This document shows positions 42,694-51,069 of a DNA stretch of 64,000 nt, piece by piece (position 1 is the first letter of the stretch; each line of letters starts with the position of its first letter). Origin of the DNA: Olsenella sp. KH3B4 (GTDB lineage Bacteria > Actinomycetota > Coriobacteriia > Coriobacteriales > Atopobiaceae); NCBI GenBank assembly GCA_900111695.1, contig FOHD01000001.1, positions 1-64,000 of the forward strand, read 5' to 3'. The notes under the pieces were generated by a model that saw only the letters and a list, made by a program, of their open reading frames with translations, searched no databases and was not told the DNA's origin. Made by a program: the position numbers and the translations under genes.

Positions 42694-42702
42694 GTGCTCT
42701 CC

Positions 42703-43599
42703 CTACTCCCCGTGTATTCCGCGCGCGCCAACATAGTCATTCCCGCGGCGCAGGAGCCCCCACGCGCGCAGATCCTGCTCTGAAATCTCGACAACGTCGG
42801 TTGAGTCGAGCCGCTGCATCCAGGGGAGCTGCGACCAAGCATCGAGCACGGCATTGCGCCCAACGGGCTCGACCCACGTGAACGAGAGAAGGCTGCGCCA
42901 CATGATACGGGCGGCGACCTTTGGAACGAGAAGAATATAGGAGGGTGTCCCGGCGGCGATGTCGAGCGGAATGCCCATCAAGAGCGCAGGGATGTGCCCA
43001 TCGAGGGTCACGCTCTCGACGGCACCACGAGCGGGAAGGGCGCGGGCGGCCTGTGGCAGGTAGTCTGCGAGAAGCTCGTTTGCCCGTGCACCCATGATGA
43101 GCAACGGGACAAGCATGCCACTTGCCTCCTCGACGGTGGTGCCTTCATAGGGAGCACCGTCGCTGCTTTTCACCTGCGAGAGGAACGTGAGCCAACCAGC
43201 CACGACTGGCCCCCTGTGCGTAGGGTCGAGCAGCACGTACTCGTGCGTGCCCGTGCGGGCAAGCAGGGCTACCGAGGTGATGGCGCCGTCTCCCGTGAGG
43301 GCCGGCTCGAATGCGCACTGTCCAACCCCAAGCTTGCGCGCACAGAACGCTGCCTCGCACAGCTCCTGTGGGTGGGCTCCGGATACAAGCCGATACGTGG
43401 CGCCAGTGAGGTCTGAGATTGCTGCTCCCTGGAGCGTGACCTCAAGCTTGTGCTCGCCAGGATACGATGCAGGGAAGGCAAGACCGGTGTCCTCTGCGCG
43501 TCCAAGGCTCCCGCCCAAAGCAAGGTGCTCTTGGTAGAGCTCACCTCGTACCGTCCCCGACGGTGCGCAACTCCCCTGCCGCTCGCGCTTGTCTGCCAC
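42703..43599 (-). CDS. GcvT-like (aminomethyltransferase-related) protein
   Basis: 298 residues. The N-terminal GELYQEHLALGGSLGRAEDTGLAFPASYPGEHK and later TGTHEYVLLDPTHRGPVVAGWLTFL resemble the folate-binding GcvT/YgfZ fold, and the start follows the LYxEHxALGG pattern of GcvT. It is shorter than GcvT (about 360), and the usual folate-site aspartate cannot be placed. No gcvP or gcvH is nearby, so a glycine-cleavage role is unlikely. Grouped with ridA downstream, it may act on amine or one-carbon chemistry; the substrate is unknown. Confidence 0.5.
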   Translation of the reverse strand: MADKRERQGSCAPSGTVRGELYQEHLALGGSLGRAEDTGLAFPASYPGEHKLEVTLQGAAISDLTGATYRLVSGAHPQELCEAAFCARKLGVGQCAFEPALTGDGAITSVALLARTGTHEYVLLDPTHRGPVVAGWLTFLSQVKSSDGAPYEGTTVEEASGMLVPLLIMGARANELLADYLPQAARALPARGAVESVTLDGHIPALLMGIPLDIAAGTPSYILLVPKVAARIMWRSLLSFTWVEPVGRNAVLDAWSQLPWMQRLDSTDVVEISEQDLRAWGLLRRGNDYVGARGIHGE

Positions 43600-43646
43600 A
43601 AGAACCCCTTTCTGGCGCCTCTTAGCAGGGCGTCACATGCACTTCT

Positions 43647-44795
43647 CTATACGGCATACCCATACAGGGGCAGTGTGAACACGTTCACCCTTGGCATACT
43701 CTTCAAAGTTAGTCGCGCGACATAATGGACGCTTCCTGCCGTTCTACCATCCTGAGTCCAAGCGGTAGACCCCACAGGCTGCCCATTGTCGACCAAGAGG
43801 TTACGCTGGAGCACGGTTGAGCTAAAGGAGAGACTCCCGCCCTCCGGCCACGTGACAGCGGTCTCGTTGTCCGTTGGCGTCACCACACATGACAGGGCGA
43901 AGTTGTCGGCAAAGGGCCGTACGCCTACGACCCACGAGCTCCTCGCCACACGCGTCCGCTTGAAGTTCGCGTATGCCCATTTGAGAAGCGACACCGTGTC
44001 CGTGAAGCGGCCGGAACTGGTCTGCGCGCCAAGGACGCAGGTGAAGAGCTCCACGCCATTGCGCTGACAGGCGCCCAGGAAGGCGGCGCTTCCCGCCACA
44101 TAGCCCGTCTTGATCCCTCGAATTCCCTTGTAGGAGCCAAGGAGCTCGTCCGTCGAGTAGAAGGTCTTTTTCGCACCGGCAACGCTTACCATGACAGACC
44201 TCGTGTGCACCGTTGCCGCAATGAATGGGTACTCGGAGAGGGCGACTCTGCCCATAAGGGCAAGGTCGGAGACCGTGGAGTAGTGCCCCTCGGCATCGAG
44301 CCCGTGGGGGTTCTCGAAGTGGGTGTTGGTCATTCCCAGCTCCTGGGCCTTCTCGTTCATGAGCTCGACAAAGGCGTCCTCGGAGCCGGCCACGTTGAGG
44401 GCCACGTTCTCTGCCGCGTCGTTTGCGGAGTAGACAAGCATCACGCGGAGAAGCTCTCGCAGCGTGGGGGTGTCTCCCTCCACAAAGCCGGCGGTCTGTG
44501 AGTCCGCTCCCAGGTCCGTTGCGTGGATCTGGCAGGGAGTATCCAGGTCGATTCCCGAGTCAAGCGCCACCATTGCCGTCATGACCTTGGTGATGGAGGC
44601 CATGGGCATCTGCGTGTCCGAGTTCTTCTCGTAGAGCACATTGCCCGCAGAGTCCTCAACGATGGCGCACTGCGCCTCGCTAAGGACGGGGTCCGTGATG
44701 GCTTCCTCGTCAGCCAGCGCTGCCTGGGGCGCCAAGAGCAGCAGTGCAAAAGCGAGAAGAACTGCTGGAATGGGGTACTGGCGGAGAAACGTCAC
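43647..44795 (-). CDS. dacA: D-alanyl-D-alanine carboxypeptidase (S11, PBP5-like)
   Basis: 382 residues from GTG 44795, chosen because an AGGAGGAGGAGAAGG stretch lies just upstream and GTGA overlaps the stop of the preceding gene. Signal peptide about 1-29 (ending ALADEEA). All three S11 motifs are present: SITK at 67-70, SAN at 123-125, KTG at 229-231. It trims the terminal D-Ala from stem peptides. The C-terminal part (about 270-382) is a beta domain, ending without a clear amphipathic anchor. Overlap with a phospholipid gene links wall and membrane synthesis. Confidence 0.93.
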   Translation of the reverse strand: MTFLRQYPIPAVLLAFALLLLAPQAALADEEAITDPVLSEAQCAIVEDSAGNVLYEKNSDTQMPMASITKVMTAMVALDSGIDLDTPCQIHATDLGADSQTAGFVEGDTPTLRELLRVMLVYSANDAAENVALNVAGSEDAFVELMNEKAQELGMTNTHFENPHGLDAEGHYSTVSDLALMGRVALSEYPFIAATVHTRSVMVSVAGAKKTFYSTDELLGSYKGIRGIKTGYVAGSAAFLGACQRNGVELFTCVLGAQTSSGRFTDTVSLLKWAYANFKRTRVARSSWVVGVRPFADNFALSCVVTPTDNETAVTWPEGGSLSFSSTVLQRNLLVDNGQPVGSTAWTQDGRTAGSVHYVARLTLKSMPRVNVFTLPLYGYAV

Positions 44796-45541
44796 TGGTC
44801 CTTCTCCTCCTCCTGCTGCTGCCCACCAAGCGCCTCGCGGCGAATCTGGATGCCCTCCCGCGTGTAGATGACGGCGGTGGTTATCGAGCACACAAGGCCT
44901 GCGTACACAAAGAAGATGCCCAGCGTGGCCGCCTGCGCATTGAGGCCAGGGAGCCACGACACATCGAACAGCTCAAGTCCGGGGACTACGGGAGCACCCA
45001 GGAGCAGATCACAGAAGCCAAACATGAGAAGTGCCGTCGTGACCTTGCCAATGTAGACCACGTCTACAGGGCGTCGGCGGTACTTCTGGAGGACAAGCGC
45101 TCCAATGGCCAGATAGCAATCGCGTCCTATGACCAGCACGGCAACCCACACCGGGAGCTCTCCGGTGAGCACGATGGCAAGCACTCCCGTGAAGAGCAAC
45201 ACGCGGTCCATGATGGGGTCCATGACCTTGCCAAGCCAGCTCACCGTCTGGGTGCGCCGGGCAACTTGCCCGTCAAGGAAGTCCGTCACGGCAGCGATGG
45301 CGTAGAAGCTCAGCGCCAGCACGCGATTGGTGCCCTGCACGAAGAGCACGAGGAAGGCAATCGTGAGCGCAAGACGACACGCCGTAATGACGTTGGCAAC
45401 CGTGAGAATCTTGAAGGAGGGGTTGTTGGGCGTTCCCTCCGGCGCGGTAGTAGTCCCCGAACGTTGGGCGGTCTCGGCGTCCGAGTCGGTGACGCTCCTG
45501 ATCTGGGAACCCAAGCTTTCGAGATTTCTTACCACAGCCAT
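44792..45541 (-). CDS. CDP-alcohol phosphatidyltransferase, second PgsA-like enzyme
   Basis: 249 residues. After about 45 polar residues the membrane core begins (ILTVANVITACRLALTIAFLVLFV). The signature is complete: DFLDGQVARRTQTVSWLGKVM followed by DPIMDR. The other homologue in the window (18.8 kb) is a more typical PgsA in the rimO-pgsA-cinA operon, so this one may make cardiolipin or another phospholipid. A QQQEEEKDQ tail is cytosolic. Its stop overlaps the dacA start (GTGA). Confidence 0.85.
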   Translation of the reverse strand: MAVVRNLESLGSQIRSVTDSDAETAQRSGTTTAPEGTPNNPSFKILTVANVITACRLALTIAFLVLFVQGTNRVLALSFYAIAAVTDFLDGQVARRTQTVSWLGKVMDPIMDRVLLFTGVLAIVLTGELPVWVAVLVIGRDCYLAIGALVLQKYRRRPVDVVYIGKVTTALLMFGFCDLLLGAPVVPGLELFDVSWLPGLNAQAATLGIFFVYAGLVCSITTAVIYTREGIQIRREALGGQQQEEEKDQ

Positions 45542-45689
45542 GCCCTTCCGGTGTCATCAAACGTGACTTCGAACTATGCGGAAGCCCCTGAAGTCCTCAT
45601 ACTACCCCAAAAGCTTGCCTTCTCTCCCCTCCTGCCAAGGGGACCAAAACCTGAGCAGAACGAAAGGCGACTCATGCGGAGGAGCTCGG

Positions 45690-47084
45690 CTAGAGGACGG
45701 TCCGTTCGAGAAGACGCACGAGCACGCGAATTCCCTGCGCATACGTGCGACGAGAAATGCGCTCGTTCACGCCGTGGACGCCAGTGGCCTCCTCCTCCGG
45801 CGTTGGCCTGAAGGGAATGACACGCAGAATTGAGCCACATACCGCCTCGTAGCGAATGGCATCGGTGCCGCCACAGACAAAGGAGGGCACCACGTCGACG
45901 TCGCGGTAGTAGTGCCCGAGCGCCTCGGCGACCTCCGCATAGCCTGCACCAACAGTGGAATCCATCCTGCCGGCAGGGGTGTAGTGGACTGGCGTTGCCG
46001 TGACGCCCGTTCCTCTCAGCGCCTCCCTCACCCACGCGAGCACGTCGTCTGCCGTGGTTCCCGGCAGGAGCCGGAAGTTGATGGTCGCGCTCACGTCGCC
46101 AGGCATGACGTTGGGGGCAGCCGAGCCACCCTGGAGCATGTCGACTGCCATGGTGGTTGCCACAAAGGGGAAGAGCTCGCGTCTGGTGGCGGCGAGCGCC
46201 GCAATCTTCTCGGCGTTGCCGTCCACGTCCCTGACGAGCGTGCTGAGTGGCTCTTCGGCAATATGAGGGGCAAGCGCACGGAAGGTGTCGCGCACGATGG
46301 ACGTGAGCCTGGGCGCGGGGCGCGAGTCGGCGATGCGAGTGATTGCCCGGCAGAGGCGCTCGAGGGAAGATCCGCCAAAGGGGTTCGAGGAGTGCCCGCC
46401 TTCGCCATGAGCATCAAGGCGCACGTCGAGGTAGCCCTTTTGCGAGATACACACGTCCGCGAGGACGCGGCCTTGAGCTCCCCACATGGCGCCGTCAATC
46501 ATGGTTGTCGTGCCCTCGTCGAGAAGCCACGCCGCTCGGACGCCACGCTCCTTGAGAAGTGCGGCGAGCCGTGTGGCCCCCGCGCTCGCCGTCTCCTCGT
46601 CCGCACCAAAGGCAAGGACAACGGTGCGGCGGGGGCGCTTGCCGTGGGTGAGGAGGTACTCAAGCGCCTCGAGCTCCCCCATGAGCATGTCTTTGATGTC
46701 AAGCGCTCCCCTGCCCCAAACGAAGGTCTCGTCGATGTCACCAGCAAAGGCGTCGTGCTGCCAGTCCTTCTCCGTGCCTGGCACGACGGGAACCACGTCC
46801 TGGTGGGCGAGAAGGAGCACACAAGGCAGTGACGGGTCCGTTCCCGGGCAGGTGATGAGAAGGTTCCTGCCAACCTCCTCGAAGCTTGAGGCCTCCGTGA
46901 CGTGGGGATAGGAAGCGCGCACGAGCGCGTGTAGCCGCTCGAAAGGAGCATCGTCGGTCTTCTCGCCGCAGTCGACGGTCTTGCACGAGAGAGCCGCCGC
47001 AAGCCTCCTGCAGGCGCTGTCGTAGTCGAGGTCTGGGTAGTCTTCCTCGTGTGCGTAATGCGCATATACATTGATACCGCTCAT
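45690..47084 (-). CDS. M20 family metallopeptidase (carboxypeptidase/deacylase type)
   Basis: 464 residues from ATG 47084 (GGTAGGAGGGAAACC upstream). Di-zinc site residues: VLLLAHQDVVPVVPGTEKDW, WGRGALDIKDMLMG, AFGADEETASAGATRL, and GGTDAIRYEAV near the end. Dimerisation domain about 215-330. The N-terminal sequence with a bulky beta region resembles the PM20D1/carboxypeptidase S branch, which hydrolyses N-acyl amino acids or peptides. No signal peptide, so cytosolic. Substrate unknown. Confidence 0.88.
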   Translation of the reverse strand: MSGINVYAHYAHEEDYPDLDYDSACRRLAAALSCKTVDCGEKTDDAPFERLHALVRASYPHVTEASSFEEVGRNLLITCPGTDPSLPCVLLLAHQDVVPVVPGTEKDWQHDAFAGDIDETFVWGRGALDIKDMLMGELEALEYLLTHGKRPRRTVVLAFGADEETASAGATRLAALLKERGVRAAWLLDEGTTTMIDGAMWGAQGRVLADVCISQKGYLDVRLDAHGEGGHSSNPFGGSSLERLCRAITRIADSRPAPRLTSIVRDTFRALAPHIAEEPLSTLVRDVDGNAEKIAALAATRRELFPFVATTMAVDMLQGGSAAPNVMPGDVSATINFRLLPGTTADDVLAWVREALRGTGVTATPVHYTPAGRMDSTVGAGYAEVAEALGHYYRDVDVVPSFVCGGTDAIRYEAVCGSILRVIPFRPTPEEEATGVHGVNERISRRTYAQGIRVLVRLLERTVL

Positions 47085-47253
47085 GGTTTCCCTCCTACCG
47101 TCCACGGCTTGGCACGCTTTTCTTTTCCATGGTAGACGGCGTAATTCGGGCAACTCACCGAGAAGGCGCCGCTTTCACGTTCAAGAAATGATTATGCAGA
47201 TAAACTCAGTCTGAGGGCGCGGAAGACGCCCGGTCCCGGATGAAGGAGAAGCC

Positions 47254-47592
47254 ATGGCGGAAGACGAGGAGTACTTCGAAGACGCCGAGCTCGACTTTGA
47301 CGAGCTGGGGGATGAGGACTATGGCCTCGGGGACCAAGGCGGCTGGGCCGACGACGACCCCGAGACCATCACGCTTGAGTACGATGACGGAACCTCTGAG
47401 AAGTGCGACGTGCTGGGAATCTTCCCGTACGACGGCAGGGAGTACATCGCGCTTGCGCCCGAGGAAGACCAGGAGTCGCTCTATCTCTACGGCTACGTCG
47501 AGCACGACGACGGCTCCAACGACATAGTGCCCATCGAGGACGACGCGGAGTTCGACGCGGTGGCTGCCGAGTACCAGTCGCTGATGGAGTAA
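47254..47592 (+). CDS. DUF1292 family acidic small protein
   Basis: 112 residues, strongly acidic. The N-terminal 40 residues are nearly all Asp/Glu/Gly/Tyr. The DUF1292 core follows: ITLEYDDGTSEKCDVLGIFPYDGREYIAL, LYLYGYVEHDDGSNDIVPIEDD and EFDAVAAEYQSLM. In Firmicutes this family often lies near ruvX/yrzB; function is unknown. Here it stands alone, convergent with serA. Confidence 0.88.
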   Translation: MAEDEEYFEDAELDFDELGDEDYGLGDQGGWADDDPETITLEYDDGTSEKCDVLGIFPYDGREYIALAPEEDQESLYLYGYVEHDDGSNDIVPIEDDAEFDAVAAEYQSLME

Positions 47593-47635
47593 CGGCGTAC
47601 AAGCAACGTCTCAAACAGCAGGCGGAGCAATGACG

Positions 47636-47669
47636 GCCGCCCCATCCAGATGCGTCTGGGTGGGGCGGC
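47636..47669. terminator. Bidirectional terminator between the DUF1292 gene and serA
   Basis: GCCGCCCCATCCAGA (47636-47650) and TCTGGGTGGGGCGGC (47655-47669) form a 15 bp stem with one G-T pair and a TGCG loop, between convergent genes. No T-run on either side. Confidence 0.75.
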
Positions 47670-47696
47670 GGTGGAAAGCACGTGCTGCGCGAGGGG

Positions 47697-48863
47697 TTAC
47701 GCGCGGATGACGCGGATGCGACGGACGCCCTCGGCCTGAGCAAGGTAATCGATGACGTCAGTGGGAACCTCGCCGGCAATGTCGATGAGGGTGTACGCCA
47801 TGGCGCCACGGCTCTTGTTCGCCATGTTCTCGATGTTGATGCCCGAGTCTGCCAGGTACTGAGAGAACTTGCCGATCATGCCCTGAACGTTCTGGTGGAT
47901 GATGGCCAGGCGCTCCCCAGAGGCAATGGGGCCAAGGTCAACGGCACCAAAGTTCACGGAGTGGGTGATGTTTCCGTTCTCGATGAAGTCGCGTAGCTCC
48001 TCTGCGGCCATCACTGCGCAGTTTTCCTCTGCCTCGGTTGTGGAGGCGCCCAGGTGCGGCAGGACGATGGCATTCTTCATGTCGGCGGAGACGGGGTTGG
48101 GGAAGTCGGTCACGTAGCGTGCAATGTGGCCCTCTGCGAGCGCCGCGGCCATGGCCTGCTCGTCCACGATGGTGTTGCGGGCGAAGTTGAGCACCACGGC
48201 GCCGGGCTTCATCTGGGAGATGAGCTCAGCGTTCACCATGTTCTTGGTCGAGTCCATGGCAGGCACATGGATGGTGATGTAGTCACAGTCGGCCACAAGG
48301 CGGGAGAGGTCGTTCGCGTGCTCGATGCGGCGATCGAGGTTCCACGCGGCAGAAACAGACAGGTACGGGTCATAGCCCACGGCCTGCATGCCAAAGCGCG
48401 TGGCGGTGTTGGCAACGGCCGCGCCAATGGCGCCAAGGCCAATGACGCCCAGTCGCTTGCCGGCTAGCTCGTGGCCCGCAAACTGCTTCTTGGCCTTCTC
48501 CGCGTGCTTAGCGAGGTCGGGGTCGTCAGCATTGGCGCGCACCCACTCGATGCCGCCCACAATGTCGCGGCTTGCGAGGAGCAGGCCCGCAAAGACGAGC
48601 TCCTTCACGGCGTTGGCGTTAGCACCAGGGGTATTGAAGACGACGATGCCCTCATCGGCGCAGCGGTCGAGCGGGATGTTGTTCACACCGGCACCGGCGC
48701 GCGCGATGGCGAGAAGACCCTTGGGGAACTGGGTCTCGTGGAGGCTTGCGCTCCTCACCATGATGGCGTCGGCATCCTCAAGGGTGTCGGTGAGCTCGTA
48801 CTTTGCCCCAAGTCGGTCAGTGCCCGCCTTGGCGATGTTGTTCATGCAGTGAACCTTGTACAT
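47697..48863 (-). CDS. serA: D-3-phosphoglycerate dehydrogenase
   Basis: 388 residues. 2-hydroxyacid dehydrogenase fold: substrate domain (RSASLHETQFP; ARAGAGVNNIPLDRC), NAD-binding GVIGLGAIGAAVANTATRFG, catalytic triad in LNFARNTIVDE (Arg) and VLPHLGAST (His), and a C-terminal ACT domain (about 320-388; GMIGKFSQYLADSGINIENM) for serine feedback. First step of serine synthesis. It follows serC by 54 nt in one operon; no serB is next to it. Confidence 0.95.
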   Translation of the reverse strand: MYKVHCMNNIAKAGTDRLGAKYELTDTLEDADAIMVRSASLHETQFPKGLLAIARAGAGVNNIPLDRCADEGIVVFNTPGANANAVKELVFAGLLLASRDIVGGIEWVRANADDPDLAKHAEKAKKQFAGHELAGKRLGVIGLGAIGAAVANTATRFGMQAVGYDPYLSVSAAWNLDRRIEHANDLSRLVADCDYITIHVPAMDSTKNMVNAELISQMKPGAVVLNFARNTIVDEQAMAAALAEGHIARYVTDFPNPVSADMKNAIVLPHLGASTTEAEENCAVMAAEELRDFIENGNITHSVNFGAVDLGPIASGERLAIIHQNVQGMIGKFSQYLADSGINIENMANKSRGAMAYTLIDIAGEVPTDVIDYLAQAEGVRRIRVIRA

Positions 48864-48917
48864 GGAATGACTCCTTGATGGTGGTGGCTAATGACAAAGA
48901 TGCGCTGGCGAGAAGAG

Positions 48918-50006
48918 CTAGGCCTTCTTGTGGGAGCGCTCGAAGCCATCCATGAAGTTCACAAGCGCCTCGACGCCCGCCTTGGGCATGGCGTTGTAGA
49001 TGGAGGCACGCATGCCGCCGACGGTGCGGTGACCCTTGAGGTTAACGAGACCGGCCTCTGCCGCCTGGGCAACAAACTCGGCGTCGAGGTCCTTGTCGCC
49101 GGTAACGAAGGGGACATTCATGAGGGAGCGGCTGTTGGGATCGGTCACCGTGGGGTGGAAGAGCTCGGAGGCGTCGAGGTAGTCGTAGAGGACCTTGGCC
49201 TTCTCGGCGTTCCTCTCGTGCATGGCTGCAAGGCCGCCATTCTCGAGCAGCCACTGGAACACAAGGCCACACATGTAGATGCCCCAGCAGTTGGGGGTGT
49301 TGTAGAGGGAGCCCTTGTCGGCCTGGGTCTTGAAGCGAAGCATCGTGGGAACACCAGGCAGGTCATCTGGGATGAGGTCCTCGCGCACGATCACGATCTG
49401 CACGCCGGCGGGGCCAACGTTTTTCTGGACGCCCGCGTGGATGCAGCCAAACTTGGTCACGTCAACCGGCTCGGAGAGGAACATCGAGCTCTGATCGGCC
49501 ACGAGCGTGTGGCCCTTGGTATTGGGCAGCGTGTGATACTGCGTGCCGTAGATGGTGTTGTTCTGGCAGATGTAGAGGTAGTCGGTGTCTTCGCGGATGG
49601 GCAGGTCGGAGCAGTCGGGGATGTAGGTGAAGTTCTTGTCGGCAGAGCTGGCCACCACGTTGGGGTCGCCAAGGATCTGCGCCTCCTGATAGGCCTTCTT
49701 GGCCCAGTTGCCGGTGATAACGAAGTCTGCCTTGCGATGCGGGGCCAGGTTGATGAAGGTGGTCGCAAAGAGCAGCGAGTCACCGCCCTGCAGGAAGAGC
49801 ACCTTGTAGTTCTTGGGGATCCCCATGAGGGTGCGGATGTCGGCCTCGGCCTTGTCGATGATGCCCTGGAACACCTTTGACCTGTGGCTCATTTCCATGA
49901 CGGACATGCCCGAGCCCTGATAGTCGAGGATTTCGGATCCCGCGCGAGAGAGCACCTCCTCCGGAAGTACGGCGGGGCCGGCGGAGAAGTTGTACACGCG
50001 CGCCAT
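48918..50006 (-). CDS. serC: Phosphoserine aminotransferase
   Basis: 362 residues from ATG 50006 (GGAGTG 6 nt upstream; an ATG at 50015 is also in frame). PLP fold: YNFSAGPAVLPEEVLSRA, SVMEMSHRSKVFQ, LFLQGGDSLLFATTFINL, and the lysine-bearing FGCIHAGVQKNVGPAGVQIVI. GGMRASIYNAMPKAGVEAL closes the domain. It converts 3-phosphohydroxypyruvate to phosphoserine and stands first in a serC-serA operon. The 242 nt upstream, shared with the divergent HAD gene, hold no recognised riboswitch or T-box. Confidence 0.95.
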   Translation of the reverse strand: MARVYNFSAGPAVLPEEVLSRAGSEILDYQGSGMSVMEMSHRSKVFQGIIDKAEADIRTLMGIPKNYKVLFLQGGDSLLFATTFINLAPHRKADFVITGNWAKKAYQEAQILGDPNVVASSADKNFTYIPDCSDLPIREDTDYLYICQNNTIYGTQYHTLPNTKGHTLVADQSSMFLSEPVDVTKFGCIHAGVQKNVGPAGVQIVIVREDLIPDDLPGVPTMLRFKTQADKGSLYNTPNCWGIYMCGLVFQWLLENGGLAAMHERNAEKAKVLYDYLDASELFHPTVTDPNSRSLMNVPFVTGDKDLDAEFVAQAAEAGLVNLKGHRTVGGMRASIYNAMPKAGVEALVNFMDGFERSHKKA

Positions 50007-50248
50007 GTAGATCACTCCAATTTCTGGTGCATCGCGGTTTCCCGACTGCAGGCCGCCACGGGGCGTCGAACAGTCGGCTCATGTTTCACCATGATAGCTG
50101 GCCGATGACGCGTGTTTTCATCCGTTACGTTTTGATAACCTAGGCCACAGGTGGGATTTAGGGGCGCTCTTTCCCATCCTAATGAATGGCTCGCGCTTGC
50201 CGGCTGCTGATAGACTTGTGGCAGCGGATTCGAGCTAGGGGGCAATCC

Positions 50249-51028
50249 ATGGGACAGGCGGCGGCACGCGTGAAGGCAGGGACCCTCGCAGGCGTCGACG
50301 TGGTCTTCTTCGACATCGACGACACCCTGTACGACCAGGCAAGGCCCTTTGCCTATGCGGTTCGGCGCGTCTGCGGGGACATCCCCGGTGCAAGCGATGT
50401 CGCGCTCTACGATGCGAGCCGCACGCACAGCGGTCCCATCTTTGCGGCCTTCTCGGCAGGTCGCACGCCCACTAGGGAGGAATACGCCCTCCGCATACAG
50501 CAGACGCTTGCGGACTTTGGCGTCGCAATCGACTACAGAACCGCCGTGGAGGCCCAGCGCGTCTACGCCGACGAGTCGGGCGTGGCCATGTCGCTCTCCC
50601 CTGCCATGGCATCCTGCCTGGACGCATGCCGGGAGCGTGCCCACCTGGGCGTGGGCGTCATCTCGAATGGCCGCGCGGCGCTTCAGGCGGAGAAGCTTAG
50701 CATTCTCGGCATCCAGCACTGGGTTGACCCTGGTGCGGTATTTGTCTCCCAGGCGATAGGGCTGGCAAAGCCGGACCCTGCGCTCTTCCGGTATGCCTGC
50801 AGTCACCTTGGCACGGAGCCCGCGCGCTGCGTCTATGTGGGCGACGCCTGGGACACAGACATCGTTGGGGCACATGCTGCTGGCATGCCATGCGTGTGGC
50901 TCAACAGACGCAGCCGAGCTCGGCCGCAGAACGCGAAGGGGGTCTCGCCTACCTGGGAGGTCCGCTCGGAGGAGGGGCTCTTGGCACTTCTCAGAAGCGA
51001 TGCCTTCTGGCAGACGGGTCAGGCGTGA
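50249..51028 (+). CDS. HAD superfamily phosphatase
   Basis: 259 residues from ATG 50249 (AGGGGG upstream). HAD motifs: VVFFDIDDTLYDQARP (I, nucleophile and acid Asp), VISNGRAALQAEKL (II), KPDPALFRYAC (III Lys) and YVGDAWDTDIVGAHAAGM (IV). A helical cap lies between motifs I and II. Such YjjG-like enzymes act on nucleotides or sugar phosphates. It is divergent from serC; because no serB is nearby, a phosphoserine phosphatase role is conceivable, but the cap does not resemble SerB. Confidence 0.87.
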   Translation: MGQAAARVKAGTLAGVDVVFFDIDDTLYDQARPFAYAVRRVCGDIPGASDVALYDASRTHSGPIFAAFSAGRTPTREEYALRIQQTLADFGVAIDYRTAVEAQRVYADESGVAMSLSPAMASCLDACRERAHLGVGVISNGRAALQAEKLSILGIQHWVDPGAVFVSQAIGLAKPDPALFRYACSHLGTEPARCVYVGDAWDTDIVGAHAAGMPCVWLNRRSRARPQNAKGVSPTWEVRSEEGLLALLRSDAFWQTGQA

Positions 51029-51069
51029 CGAGCACTATGATGGGCACACGCTAAGAGAGAGGGCAGGAT

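Noticed and set aside
50007..50248. Possible T-box or serine-responsive leader upstream of serC
   Set aside because: No T-box core sequence or terminator/antiterminator pair could be recognised.
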